From the NCBI GenBank assembly GCA_000310025.1, contig FN649750.1:1429582-1475800 (forward strand): DNA of 46,219 bases, read 5' to 3'. This DNA is from Ectocarpus siliculosus. Its lineage: Eukaryota; Sar; Phaeophyceae; Ectocarpales; Ectocarpaceae. Of this stretch, positions 1 to 12,255 are shown in pieces. The notes below the pieces were generated by a model. It was not told the origin of the DNA. It searched no databases and worked only from the letters and a program-made list of their open reading frames with translations. Within the stretch, counting starts at the first letter, position 1, and each line of letters begins with the position of its first letter. The translations under genes and the position numbers were made by a program.

Positions 1-115
1 CCCCCCCCCCCCCCCCCCCTTCCAAAAGTTCCGTCCCCCGGAGGAGGGGGGGTCAAAGGTTTCCCCGCTAAGGCCGACAAAACAAAAGGATGCCCCCCCC
101 CCCCCCCCCCCCCCC
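1..115. repeat. poly-C scaffold end
   Basis: Bases 1-19 and about 97-115 are uninterrupted C runs, separated by a short G/C-rich stretch. The other end of the window also ends in poly-C. This looks like low-quality or homopolymer-limited contig ends. No TTAGGG-type telomere unit is visible, so I do not call it a telomere. Confidence 0.8.
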
Positions 116-2334
116 TTTCCTACAGGCCGGTAAAGCACTCCGCTCGGTGTGTGCGCTTCAACTTTCGTAGGCCTACACGAACAAGACCGCGCACCACCGT
201 ATCGTGCGCTTCGCGCGCTGGTGAAAATACAGAGGATGCCCCCCGAGGCTCGGCGTGCAGCGACAGCAAGCCTTCTGCGGAAAAGCGGTGGGCCGCTCAT
301 GGCCACCGATGGCGTCACCACGGCGACGTGACGCCGGCCGGAAGCCTTGCGATGCGCTACGTGCTGCTGCGCCGCTATCCGAAACAATACCAACATTGAG
401 AAAATACTAACGCGCAAACTCCGTCGCTACCGCAGCGGCTGCCCCCCGTTTAGTAACTACCAAAGAATGCCCACTGCCCTTCCTCGACAAAACGCGCCCG
501 CGAACGAACGCTAATAAACCTTGACCGACCGAAGCACGACCGACCAAAAAACGAGACTGACTGTACCCTGGTTGGGACTTTTCTTCGTCCACAAAGATCT
601 TCGCCGTCACAACGGACAAAGCGTCATAACACCCAACGAGTTGTTAGTTCACAGCCGCCAGCGTGCGAAGCACGCTCGATAAAAATAACCCGCCCGGCAA
701 GGAGGGGTACTACGAAAAAGCAACTCGGCGAGGCATTACTCCGGACCCCCGAAAACCAGCGGACACCTTCGTCCGAGAAACCCAAAGAATAAACGGGCTC
801 AATTGTGGCGCTTGTCCCCGCACCGGGGTTGACGCCCCGTTCCTGAGCAAGAGCAAGCGAAGAGGTACAGACCCACTTCACCGCGTAGCCTATTCCCCCT
901 GATCAGCCCCCTTCTACCCTTTGCAGCGAGAAAAGAAGGCAAAATGAGCAGCAACAAATGCACCGAAAAAAAGGCATAAACGAGATATACACTTCGGTAT
1001 TCCAGCGGGGCAATCGAAAAAACGATCCTCTCGACCGCGGCGTGAACCTCCACTACAAAAAATACTGTGGTAAAAAAAATAAGATATGGCGGGCGGCTGT
1101 AAAGCTGCCAGGTCTTGCTGGCCTACCTTCTACGCAACTCCCGCTGCTGGCGCTTAAGCAAGCAATTCGCGTATCCAACGCGCCCAAACGAACTTCTGTT
1201 TTCGCCCAGAGCCTTTTTTACTCATCGCGCAAGCGAAACCTCGCGCAAGCGAAACCTCGCGCAAGCGAAACCACGCGCAAGCGAAACCTCGCGCAAGCGA
1301 AACCACGCGCAAGCGAAACCTCGCGCAAGCGAAACCACGCTCAAGCGAAACCTCGCGCAAGCGAAACCTCTCGCGCTCGATTCGGCCCCGTTCGTGCTAG
1401 ATTTGAGCCCCCTCGTCGCGGGATAACTCCTTCCATATCTGATCCCTTGCGGGCAACTCTAGGGTCGACTGCTGGACAACCTCAGCCCCCTCGGGATTGG
1501 GAAAACCTTGGTCTTCCAGGAGCAGACGTGCGCTACATACGAGACCGATTTAGCATCGGTGGCGCGAGCGCATCTGCTTCGCTCTGCAGACTTTGCGGGG
1601 GATACTTCACCACACGAACAACACAGCACTAAGCCTGCTCTGGAATGCAGAGCAGACCCACCCAAACGACTCCCCTTAGGCTTGCAACTCTTTCGACCCT
1701 GTGTTCGAAAGCTGCCCACTCTAAATACACAGTGTCGGGAATCGGTTACCATTTACGCTAGCCGCAACGAGCCCAGACCTGATGGGAGAATGGACGCCCC
1801 AGTCAAGGAAAGCAAAAACATACCGAACACAATACTTGAGAAATTATCGCCAAACAGCACCCATGTCATGCATTTGGCACGGAAGAGGGTGGTGTCTAGG
1901 CGTCCCAGAGAATGCTGAAACACACGGGCGTTGCCCGCTTTTTGCTCCTTTCCGCCCCCTGTTCCACCCAACGTCTCCACTCGAAAAGCAACCTGAAATA
2001 TCTTGATCTGCCCACTCGTCCCCGGGGTGCTACTATTCTCCACCTCGCCACGGTCCCGTCTCTCCATTCGCGGCGTCCCGCCTCCACATTAACCTATACT
2101 GGCATGCATTGCCCCCCCTCCCCCCCCCCCCTCCTCTAGGGGTTAAAAATCACAAGCCACTTTTCAACAGGTGGAACCGGAGTCGAGCACGCACCGACGT
2201 CGGCAAGAAAAACAAAACACGAAGGCCAATCAGTTCATCCACCCCTGCATCAATAGGACAAAAAATAAGCAACCACACTCCCGTTCAGGAGGGGGCAGCT
2301 GAGGGAAGAAACATGGGACGAAAATATGTGACGC
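116..2334. other. gene-free region before the RRM gene
   Basis: No open frame here resembles a known protein and no plausible exon chain was found. Contents are poly-C runs (about 2110-2132), a 16-bp minisatellite (listed separately) and unassigned sequence. The part next to 2335 should hold the 3' UTR and terminator of the minus-strand RRM gene, but no clear polyadenylation signal was picked out. Confidence 0.5.
1226..1369. repeat. 16-bp minisatellite, 9 copies
   Basis: Nine head-to-tail copies of a 16-bp unit, CGCGCAAGCGAAACCT with CCA/CCT variants at the end and one GCTC variant. The unit is not a multiple of three, so the frames cycle and a real coding repeat is unlikely. There are no spacers, so it is not a CRISPR array. 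Confidence 0.9.
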
Positions 2335-5300
2335 TTAGCCAAGCCCAGCCACGACCCCCTCCCCCCCCCCCCCCAAATCATCGCTCCGTGGGGTTTTTAC
2401 GTACCCCACGGGCTGCGACCTCCCGAACCGGGAGAAAAAAGCGGGGTTCGGCCACGATAATGACCGCTCCTGGCTGTCCAGTCCTCCTGCCCCGATGCCC
2501 TCCCAGAGGCCTCCGACGATATCATCGTCGGTGGGAGCGGTGCCGCCTTCAGGCATGAGCGACGACGCGCCGCCCCAAGCGCGGCCACCGCGAGGGTGGG
2601 CGGACATGGAAAGACTTCCAAAGTCAACCTCCACGCCTCTCTCTTCTCCCTGGGGCTGTTGCGACATGTCGTTGCCGGTTTCGCTCAAGCGACGCCCATT
2701 GCTACCGTTGCTGTAGCCGCGGGTCAACCCGGCCGAGAACCCGGGCGGACAGCTGCCACCGTTATCCTTGTCGGTTGGGAACGCTCCTCCCACCACCGCT
2801 CGAGCCCGGCCACCGCTGCCAACCCCGCCACAACCGGCCACCTCCGCCCGGATGGTCTTATTGCCGACCAACCCTTCCGTGACGGAGTGGCGGCGAGGGT
2901 GCGTGTCAAGGGCCGTGGTGGAGGCCGCCACCGCCGCCACGCCGTTCCGGAACCGTGCCGGCGGCGACTGCTGCAGCCGCCGCCCCAGCTGCTCGTCCCC
3001 GAACCCCGGATCCCAAGCGGAGAACCCAGCGGCGGCGTCATGGTTGTTTCTGGTGCCGATGTCGTTGTCTTCGACCCAACCTTCCTGGGGAAGGCGTGCC
3101 GGGTCCTGAAGGGTTTCAAGTTGCCGAGCAAAGACGCAGAAACGGGGCGTTGGGAGTGGGACCACGGCGGGAAGCTTAGAAGGCGGACGGAGAAATAAAA
3201 CACCCACGCTGGTGTACGGGGGGGAGAGCTGATTCCCAAGGTGGTCGTCTCGTTTTCTTTGGGCAGAGCGGCGACCACTGCGGCATATGAGTGTTTCGGA
3301 CAAGTCATACTGCTGTCGCCGTTGTTGTCATACCAGGAAAAAACTGTCCCGGTCAATGCTCGGTACCACAAAATTCAATATCCAACTAGATATCCAAAAG
3401 AGGGTCCACATCCCAAAAAACCGAGACACTCGAAAACAAGCAAAAATGGCTTCATGTAATGCTTGAGAGTCGTGGTGCTGCTGTTCGCGGTTAACAGCAG
3501 TCAGTCCAAACGTGTGCAGGAGAGTCCCCGAATCATAAAGAACGGGGCCACATGGCAACCATTGCCGGTTATCTTGAAGGAAGGCGGTCATCGCACTTGC
3601 CGGCACTGCCAAAGGGACGCCACAAAAAAAAGCCAGCCCGGAAACTCCCGCGGCCGATTGATGTGCAGCTTGCGAGAGAACTTGAAACACACAAACAACA
3701 AAAAAAAAGGCAAAATAACAAATACCTTGAAACAAATATCACACACACACACAATGAAGAGGGTAGCGGACAGAGGTCTCATTAACGCCAACACACCTTT
3801 GGCCAGGCTGCTGTCGCAAAAGCACCGGTCGCGCGGTCAAGGGCGTCTTGTTGCTCCCAACGCTGCTGCTGCCTTTGCTGCCCTTGCTGCTGCTGCTGGA
3901 GGGACCACCTACGAAGCTCTCTCCGCCCGGAAGGCGGGGGCACCGTGGAGCCAGACCAATCCAAGTAGGCCTCGCCATCACCTGTGCCGGCGGCGACCCC
4001 TTCCCCAGACCCTAGGCAATCCCAAGACGATGGCGGCAATGCCGCTGCGGGGTGCTGGTGCTCGCTGTACGGGCGGCAAGAGGCACTCCTCGTCGGCATA
4101 TCGCGGCGGACGATGCCGTAGTTGCCGCCGCCGCCACCGGCGCCCGCGCTATACGGCCGAACATGCCCGCTGCCGCTGCCGTGATAATGGTCGTGGTCCT
4201 GAAGCTGCTGCCTCATGGAACTCTCCTGGCCTCCTATTCGTCCGACCATGTCCGAAGGGTGCTGCGGCCGAGACTTGCGGTGGGGGTATTGATCCTGTAA
4301 CTCTACGGGACCCCCGGGCGCGCTCGGGCGGCCACCGTAGTCCCGCTGTTCGGCGGCCACCGCCGCCGCCGCGTCGCGGAGAAAGCCGGCGTGGCCCGGG
4401 GTGTAGTGGGACGCGCGATGGTGGCGGGGGAGCGGTACGCCGCTCGACGAGACCGATCGCGGCCTTTCCATGTCGCCGTCGCCGCCGAACTGGTGCTGCT
4501 GGGACAGGGAACCCGCGCCACCGTCGCCGCTGCTGCCGCCAATCACGTCATCGCAGAAGGACCTCCGAGTGGATGTAAGCCCCGCCGCGATGGTGTAGCC
4601 GCGCTCCCGCGTTGCCGCGGGCGAGGACCCGCTGCGTGACAGGTGGTGAGCGACGCGATCTGAAGACCCGTCCAGAGCCATAATCTGGAGGACGGGGCAC
4701 AACGAACGCATGAACGGCAGGGAGGGGCTCGACGCTACACAGGAAAAAAAAAAAAAAATCAACAAGAAACACGATACTTCGGCGGGAAAAACAAAGAACA
4801 TGTCCGAGTCTGAGGGCAACTTTCTCACGGCTTTACCAAGCCCACCAAACACGCCACCGAACTGCGGGTCCACTCCTGCTGTCTTCGGAACAAGCACGAG
4901 CCAGGAACATGGGCTCGCCGAAAGCAACACACACAAAACACCGCAAAAAAGCACCAAGCGCACGTCGCACACATCGTCTGCCACACGTCGGTTTTCCCCA
5001 CTTACCCGCGGTGCCGTAGCGCTCCGTTGTTGGGAATCGGGCAGGTGGTGGCGATGATAGGGCTGCTGCTGGTGCCGGTGCTGCTGTTGCCGCCGCTGGT
5101 GCTGGTGCCGCTGCTGCAGAAGCTGCTGGTGCTCCAGAGCGTGCACGGCGCGCGAGTGGTCCCCGGCCTGCCGCCTGGGGTCGATCAACGGGGGTGGCGA
5201 CGATCGCCTCATCAGGCCCTGCTGCTGCTCTTGCTGCTGCCAGGCCGGGAAGCCGCCGCCGCCTCCGCCGCCGCCGAAACCTACCGCGCTCCGGAAGCCT

Positions 5301-8300
5301 CCTCCTCCTTCGTTCCCACAAACCCCCTTGCAGCCGGCGCCGCGTGAGGCGGGACGACCGTTCGGCACGCCGAACTCCGGAGGAGCCGACGGTCCCTTGA
5401 TGCCCCCGTTCAGGTGGATGTGGTACCGCAGGGGGTCCGCCCAGTCGACTTTCAGGGTGGCCCCGCCGACAACCAGCGGTACCCCCGCCCCTGTCCCCGT
5501 TTCTTCGCCGTCGCCATCGCCGGCGTTGTCACCGGCGCTGGTGCAGGTGGTGCTGCTGCTGCTCTGCGCCCTGGTATCACGCTCGTAAGGCAAGCCCGCG
5601 CCTCCCCCGGCGGCCGACGTTGCCGAAGGTGGCGGGAGCGGGAGCACAGTCGTCGCGCCTTGCGGCGTCGAAGAGGCCGCAGCCGCCGCCTGTTGGTGAG
5701 GTGACGGCTGCGGCGGCCGGGGGCTGGTCTGGTGCCGGTTGAAAATCACGGCGGCCTCGGCGTGGGAAGCGAACTCCAGGAAGCAGAAGGTGCGGATCTT
5801 GAACCTGTCCTCCCGGTCGGGAATGGGCTCCACTTTCCTTAAGCCAGGCTTTTTTTTTTTTTTGTCGTCGTCGTCGCCGAATTTCCCGGGGTACGGAGCC
5901 AAAATATATATGCGAGGGGGGGCGCACGAACAAGAAAAAATCTCGAGTGAGGCATATACGGTAAACGCTGGAGGTTTGAAACGTCCGGGGAAAACAAAGT
6001 AAAAGTCTCTTCATTCAGTGATTGCAGGTACATGTTTGGGGGAAAAGTAGTGCGCGTTTATTGAGATCATGTCTGTCGGTGCGTGATCGAGGGAAGGCGG
6101 GAGAACGGGGTATCGGGAGGGATGGCTTTGGCCTTTTCGAAGTTCAAGCGGACACCTCCGAAGAACAAGTTGGACATTTGACCAACACATGGAAGCCACG
6201 AACGGTGGAGTCGTTTTGGAGAGGGAACTTGAGTTATTTGATTCCCAGGACCGTGACATAAATAAGCGACCCGGGTATGAACGAGACGCGGCGGGCGGGT
6301 GTGCCTGTTTCAAGATAATGTGGCGCCGAAACACTCGGATAGAAGGACACACACGAGGGCTGCACGTAGTGTAGTTCTCACGTCGTGACTCTGCTCAACA
6401 ATACGTGCCGAATCGAGGCTCAGCAACCCCCAGAGGCCGCGGCCGGTGCTCCCCACCGTAAGCCTGAAGTAGAGATACAAAATAACGATGGATTCATGCG
6501 AGAACTACTGGCATTTGCCTACAAAAAAAAAAAGGTTCGAGGACCCGCCGTGAATCTACCATCGATGGAGCTGCCTCCCCAACTTGAAGACGGCTGGCAA
6601 AATGGAAGAGGGCTGGCTCATGAGAGCACAGCAGTGCCACCTCAAGGGTGATGCAAGATGGGGAAAACATAACTGGTGGTACAGCGCATCATGTGCGGTG
6701 GCCCCTAATGTTGGGATTGTTCAGAGCAGGAAGGAGACAGCTGAGCAGCTGACGTGACAATCTCAACACCACAACCGCCCGCCAATAACAGCTGGCTTGC
6801 CATGTATCGATCGGGTGTGACGTTACAAAGCTCGACAAGAAACAGCAGTTGACGTTGATGGTCTCGAAGAACCCAGCCAATCACACCGAACCAAAAACTA
6901 TCGCAATTACATACTCCTCCTTACAATCAGCCGCGGAGCGCGAAGTGTGACACTTTTTCTTTTCATCCCCAGCAGGATGAGAAAAACACGCGTCCGATAT
7001 ATTTGTGTCTGTGTCAGTACTTTTACGTGCCGATCGTTCGGCGGTTGGCGGAACACTGCTGTAGCAGAGGCGAGCATGTTGTTGTGTGTGTTCCTCCGCC
7101 GTTGATATGCGGTACTTTTCTTCGAGAAAGTATTCATCATCTCACAGAAATACTTTATCTACCCGTTCGAGATAATTCCACAGCAGTCGAAACGGATGTG
7201 TTTTAAAGTTCAAAGTCCGGGAGCGGATGCAGCAGTCTCGCAAGATCCGTTCGAACACAATTTGCAAATCTGCAAGTAACGAACGCGCGACTCGTTACAG
7301 CAGAATAGTTCTGGGTTGCTGCTGCGTTACTGCCGGAAGCAGCCTTGCACAGCATCGCACACAGATTACTCCAAGGCATTGAGTCGTCACCCGCGGCTCA
7401 TTATCCCCCTGTACCTTTGCAGCCGAGTTTTGGACCTGTACCTTAGTATATATAGTACCCTTGTACGTTGTACGTTTTTTATTATCTCGTATGCATATAT
7501 ATAGCTTGCAGCAGTTCGACAGACAAGAACAATCCGTTTCCTTCCTTTCTCTCCCCTTCGTTTGCACCGCCGGTTGTGCATTGTTATATATTTCACATTA
7601 CGTGCCGAGCGGGATCCATGGGCGCCATGAATTTCAACATTAGACCAATGTTTACGGTCGTCAAAATCTTTGCGAAAATGTCGTAATTTTCAAAGATTTG
7701 CGGATAAAGATTTTGATTCACTTTTTATGGGAGAAAATCTTCGGCAAAATGACCCCAAAAATTTTTAATGTGGCAAAAGTCGCTCGTTTGACGAAATGTT
7801 TGACAAAACATTTTTTTTTCTTTTTTTTTCTTAATATGACACCACGAAGCCCATCTCCATCATAGAAAAGAGTCTGAGACAGATTAGCAATGGATTCATA
7901 GCGTCAGAAAAGTACCTGTATGTCTACGATTTCGCAGACAGCATATAGGGACATCTCCCCTGCGGGTAACAGGCTCAACAAGACAGTTTGGTGGTTGTCT
8001 TGTGTGTCTCATATATGTTATGTTGGGAAGGTGCAGATGATATGTGTTAGGTACTGGTTTGAAATGGGGCAGGTCGCGAAAATGTTTTACCAAGAGCGGC
8101 GAGACTAGTAGCGGACCGGCCCTTCCGTCCTAAACACCAACCACTGCGCGGCGCACACTCAACGTAGCAAGCTCATAGAGGGATCCGGACAACCCTAGAG
8201 TCACCGCGTCAACTTTTTGCCGGCTGATACATGACGGGAGCTCGACAAGCGGGACACATCAAAACAGACAGGGGTGGTTTGGTGGGCTTCCCCGTCTGCT

Positions 8301-10775
8301 TGAAAGGAGATGTTAGCACAACACTATCGAGCTCTCGTCCTCTAGACATTGATTTATGTTTTGTCTTCTTGGGTGTCTTCTCCACCAACGGCTCTCATCC
8401 GGGTGTGCGTGGTTCAGCAGTGGACGTACTCAACAGGCAGGGAGGCGCGTCGCTGCGAACTCGATGTGTTGAAAAAGTCTTCACAATGGGACGGACTAAC
8501 AAGCCCTCTATATTCAAGTGAAAAAATAGACCGAAACAAACTTTGTGTCCACAACTTTGCGCGCACAACGATGTGCCTCCCTGCCGACTGAGCACGGCCA
8601 CTGCCAACTCACGCGCAACCGGATGAGAGTCGTCGATCGATAAAATACCCAAGAACACAAAACATGCATCGATGGTCTAACGGGCGAGAGCTGGACAGGA
8701 AGATTTGTACTTACGTGTCCTCTCAAGCGGCCGACTTTTTGCCGTTGGGAAGCGCTGACGCACGTTTTGGCCTCTTTTTGACACCGTGAACATATTTTCT
8801 CGCACGCCCGGAGCGCTATCACCACATATTGGCGGGCACAGTATCAGCTCAGTGAATCAAGGGTTGTGGGGAGCCCTTTGCGAGCTCGTTACATTCAGTT
8901 TCCATGACACATTTGGGGATTGTCTGTCACAAATCGTTTGTCGGCAATACACTACGATTCCCGCCGCACTTCTGATGCATTCCGAGAAAACCACACGATC
9001 AAATATTCGCGCACAAATGTTTGACAACATTTGAAGATTAAGATTTATTTCCAACATTTTGAAACCATGAACATACGCCCAATATCTTGTAGCCAGCAGC
9101 GACGTGTGGCTCTGTGGTGGCTCTATGGGCGTTGTGCTGCGGCGGTCATTCCTCTCGATATTTTTGCATGTACTTGAAAAAGTAAAGTCAACAGCTGTGC
9201 GGGCCCAATCACCACGCGAGCGTCTACATGGTAACTATTCGGACAATGCAGTCTAGATGGCCTGGCACCACGGAAGGCATCTGCCTCAGGTGGAACCGGT
9301 GTGGATGTTTTGGAGGGTCCTGAGCAGAGACTGGGACGGGTGTTGAGCATTCAGCAACAACAGCAACCACAACACACGACGGCAAGACGTTCGACAGCAG
9401 CTGAACCCTAAGTACATGAATACTTGTACCACATTTTGAGGCACATCATGCGCACGTGTGCATGCACACCAACAAAAAAACACATCATAGACGCACAGCG
9501 CATCGACCCGTACACCTTTCACTGCAAGATGAAATGAGTGAGCACGGATGATCTTCATGGTCCAGACCAATACAGCAGGTTTTTTCATCGCATCGCACGG
9601 CGTGTACCACCAAAACTTAGCCGCGGATGGGCAGCGGGCAGAACAGGTGGCAGTTTGACGGCCAAAACTGGCTCGAAATGTTTCAGTCTGCTTGGCGGAA
9701 AGTGTTTGTTCGAAGATGAAAAATTTCGTTGCTGGAATGCGTACGTTGCAACCCATGCGTGGTGGTTAGCGGGGCGGGTTGTGAACATCTTGCTGGGGAG
9801 AAGAAGCGGTGAACCGCCGACGCATCGCGTAAGACTTGAGAGAGAGAAAGAGAGAGAGAGGAGTTGGTGCAAAACGGGATGACTACTGTACAATCGCTTG
9901 GAACAAGGAAAACTGCCGCTGTAGGAACGAAAACATCTTGTTGACGGTGCCATTGTTGACGGCGCGATACTCACGTGCTTTCCAGAAAGCAAGCGCCCTA
10001 ACGCCCACTCCTACGGGCGCCACCTCCGGCCCTCGCCGATACTGCGCGGTGTGCACATCCGAACGCGGCGTACCTGGACAGCCCCAAAGGGGCCCAACTG
10101 AATCAACAATCTCACCATTTTTTCTTTGAGAAGCTGGCATATGTAGGCACAGCTCCATTCCTCCTGGAGCCCTCCCACAAACAGCGTGCGATTTTCATCA
10201 GAGGGCAAGACGCCGAGGAACCTGCCGTGCTTGAACTCGAAGCGGTGCATGGTGTCGATGGCCCGGTTTGCCTGCTCGCTCGTGGCGAAGCGCACGTAGC
10301 CGTACCCGCGGCACCTCCTACGCCTCTTGTCGCGCGCGATGCGCACTTCGGTCACTTCCCCGGCATGCTGAAACCAATCCCGCAGCATGTCGCGCCGCGT
10401 GCTGCGCGTGAGGCCCCCGACGAAAATCTCCACCCCGGGCTTGGGCACGAACTCGCGGCTCGCCCAGACCGCCCCCAAGTCCAAGCTCTCGTCGTCGTCG
10501 TCGTCGTCGTCGTCATCGTTCAGCGCGTCCCGCAGGTCGCTGCAGTGCGGTTGCTGCACGCAGGCCGCCTCGCCTCCGCTGCTTCCTGACTCATCAAACG
10601 TCGGGGTAAAGGGCGATGGCTTATCAATGTCGGCCCATTGCTCTCCCTGACGATGCTGCTCCTGCTGTTGCGACTCGAGCTCCTTCCGCTGCTGCTGCTG
10701 CGACTCTGCCAGCAACTGCCGCGGCGTGCGGAGGACTCCGCACTCATGGTACGGGAAGACTTGTCGCGGCGCCAT
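2335..10775 (-). CDS. hnRNP Q/R (SYNCRIP)-like two-RRM RNA-binding protein, 4 exons
   Basis: Exons, transcribed from high to low coordinates: 10775-10116, 5848-5006, 4684-3797, 3105-2335. All junctions are phase 0 with GT donors and AG acceptors, and the product is about 1053 aa. RRM1 lies at about residues 115-190 (RNP2 IFVGGL, RNP1 RGYGYVRF). The linker GRFLGVLPSDENR leads into RRM2 (RNP2 LFVGGL 198-203, RNP1 RTFCFLEF 239-246, last strand KVDWADP about 353-359). The GxxxGV linker, the FCFLE motif and the VxWADP end are hallmarks of the SYNCRIP/hnRNP R family. The family's third RRM is missing. Instead there is a long tail rich in Gln, His, Gly and Ser. The N-terminus carries Gln-rich stretches and nine consecutive Asp. 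RRM2 is split by intron 1 and also holds an insertion of about 80 residues (261-340) between RNP1 and the last strand. The likely role is binding of mRNA or pre-mRNA. The start is the first ATG of an open frame; exons 3 and 4 are supported only by frame and splice sites. Confidence 0.82.
7027..7410 (+). repeat. dispersed repeat, copy 1
   Basis: Begins GTGCCGATCGTTCGGCGGT and ends near CCCGCGGCTCATTA. A diverged copy in the same orientation lies at 36604-36854 and starts and ends with the same words, including GCACAGCATCGCA and ATTGAGTCGT. The 7-kb copy is about 130 bp longer in the middle. It is probably an old transposable-element relic; no coding capacity is visible. Confidence 0.75.
8214..8755. 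repeat. foldback (inverted-repeat) element in RRM intron 1
   Basis: The left part (8214-8473) is the imperfect reverse complement of the right part (8545-8755). Paired landmarks are TTTTTGCCG with CGGCAAAAA, GAGCTCTCGTCC with GGGCGAGAGCTGG, GTTTTGTCTTCTTGGGT with ACCCAAGAACACAAAAC, CTCTCATCCGG with CCGGATGAGAG, and CAGGCAGGGAGGC with GCCTCCCTGCCGAC. The shape is MITE- or foldback-like. No transposase is present and no target duplication was resolved. Confidence 0.75.
10487..10517 (-). repeat. GAC/GAT repeat coding for poly-Asp
   Basis: A trinucleotide run inside exon 1 of the RRM gene. On the minus strand it encodes nine Asp in a row just before RRM1, so length changes would stay in frame. 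Confidence 0.85.
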
Positions 10776-11690
10776 CAGACTCTGCTCGCAGTGTGTGTAT
10801 GATGGAAGTTCGTCTCTTTGCCATCAACAATACTGGATGAACTGCTCTTTCGCCGCTAGGAAAAAAACTCGCTCTCTACGCCTGCATTATCCGTTAAAAA
10901 ACCAGTATACCTGTCCGGCTCTCCCTGACGTAATTGACGGTTCGTTCGAACGACCGATTAATGGTGGTTGGGGTAGCTAGTCGCGCGCCTCACGGACATC
11001 ATCGGTCTATTCGCCCCCTACTTCAACTTGGCCTGCGCATAACGACCAACGAAATGATGACACCCAGACAGCTTCAATATGTGTCAATGATGTACGTATA
11101 TCAAGGTGCAACGAACGACGGATGGATGTACGCAATGGATGGAGCCGGGATGTGGACGACGGCGTCAAAGTGCGACATGTTTGTTGATCCCACACCCGGA
11201 GATCTGCGCTGCTGCTCTTGTTGTCGTCCGGTCAGGAGCCAAGAGCAAGCCTCCAAAAGTGCAACGTCATACCTAACCTGCTGCTTGGTCGTTACACAAT
11301 TGTCACGCTTTGGAAAAGCAGTCGAGAAAGAATCAAAATCCTTCGCCCGAGCCCCCACTTTGGTTTTCTCGCTCCCAAGGGGTGTGTGACGTTGTGGGCG
11401 AGTTGCCTGTATGTAACCTCGGAAGGGGTCTGCGTCAGCTGGGCGGGCGGATGTCAGAGCAGACTCTGAGCCCCAAAATTGAATGCAACTAGAGAGATCG
11501 CGAAGAAGACAACATCACACAACGACAACCAACACCTCATGGGGTCACGCAGATGCACCGAGGAAGAGAGTGTTCTTTTGGTCCCTTCTTCATCCATCCC
11601 TGCGGCACTGCTGTGGTTTCATCGTCACACACGATGAAAAGATCGTCACAGGGAGGAGGATACACAATAATACGCCTGTCATGTTAGAAC
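10776..11690. other. intergenic, upstream of the RRM gene
   Basis: No coding region was recognised. The first few hundred bases above 10775 should hold the 5' UTR and promoter of the minus-strand RRM gene; I saw no defined element. The interval ends at the target-site duplication of the LTR element. Confidence 0.5.
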
Positions 11691-11695
11691 CAAGG

Positions 11696-11892
11696 TGTTA
11701 GATATACTCGTAGCATAGTAAATAAATGTGGTTGAATATGGGGTGGTGACGCACTCTTCGGTTCCTCGCTCTCTAGTGTTCTCTGCTGTTCCCTCTTCCC
11801 TCTAATACAAGACTTTCTCATCTCGGCCCTCACTGGCCGAGCTGCCTTTCTCCACAAACCTACAAGCTTCGGCCTACCCGGTTTACCCAACA
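11696..11892. repeat. 5' LTR (197 bp)
   Basis: Differs from the 3' LTR by a 4-bp indel near its start and about two substitutions. It starts TGTTAGATATACTCG and ends TTTACCCAACA. Confidence 0.9.
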
Positions 11893-12120
11893 CGCTAGCA
11901 TTAACGACTTTGTCGAGGATGGGTTGGGTAGCACCGATGGGCAGCCGCATGCGCGGCTGACGACATCCAACCAGACGAAGAGGCCACCAGCGGCGAGCGC
12001 CTGCACAGCAGCAGCACCCACAAGACCTACATACAGCAGCGCTTGGCGAGGTTGTGTGCTTTGTCTTCCTGACAGCCGTGCTGAGACCAACTTTCTCTCG
12101 CCGGCAACAACAAACAGCGT

Positions 12121-12255
12121 GATCAACGTTTCATCTGGGCTCTTATTGGTAGCTCCTCTTTGATTGAGCAGCAGGTCTAGCCTGATCAAAAATAAATGCG
12201 TGATCAACGTTTTATCTGGACTCTCTTTGGGTAGCAGGTTTAACCTGATCAAAAA
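12121..12255. repeat. tandem duplication inside the LTR element
   Basis: Two copies of about 80 and 54 bp, each starting GATCAACGTTT and containing GGTAGC and CCTGATCAAAAA. The second copy is shorter. It lies in the non-coding internal domain of the element. Confidence 0.7.

Larger units (their letters stand above)
5849..10115 (-). other. intron 1 of the RRM gene, 4.3 kb
   Basis: The donor (GTGAG at 10115-10111) follows the Met codon ending RRM2 helix 1. The acceptor AG (5850-5849) is the first AG after a pyrimidine-rich tract at about 5890-5945, but it is directly preceded by a GAC repeat and about 14 A residues. Using it gives PGLRKVEPIPD, which aligns with the TEGLTDVILYHQPDD segment of SYNCRIP RRM2, so the junction is supported by homology. 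The intron contains a dispersed repeat (7027-7410), a foldback element (8214-8755), AT-rich stretches and no recognisable gene. Confidence 0.75.

Noticed and set aside
1226-1369. CRISPR array
   Set aside because: Units are contiguous with no spacers, and the genome is clearly eukaryotic.
958-1632. 224-codon frame with repeated RKRNLAQAKPRASET
   Set aside because: Produced by a 16-bp tandem repeat that cycles through all frames; similar open frames exist in the other frames and on the other strand.
3463-4578. 371-codon plus-strand frame
   Set aside because: It is antisense to RRM exon 3, is Arg-rich from reversed Gln/Gly/Ser codons, and has no domain.
3782-5902. One 706-codon minus-strand open frame as a single-exon gene
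   Set aside because: It reads through two introns of the RRM gene. The spliced exons 5848-5006 and 4684-3797 have proper splice sites and agree with the family, while the Cys/Phe/Val-rich middle does not.
6385-6651. 88-codon plus-strand frame within RRM intron 1
   Set aside because: A possible transposon relic, but no transposase motif can be named and it lies in an intron on the opposite strand.
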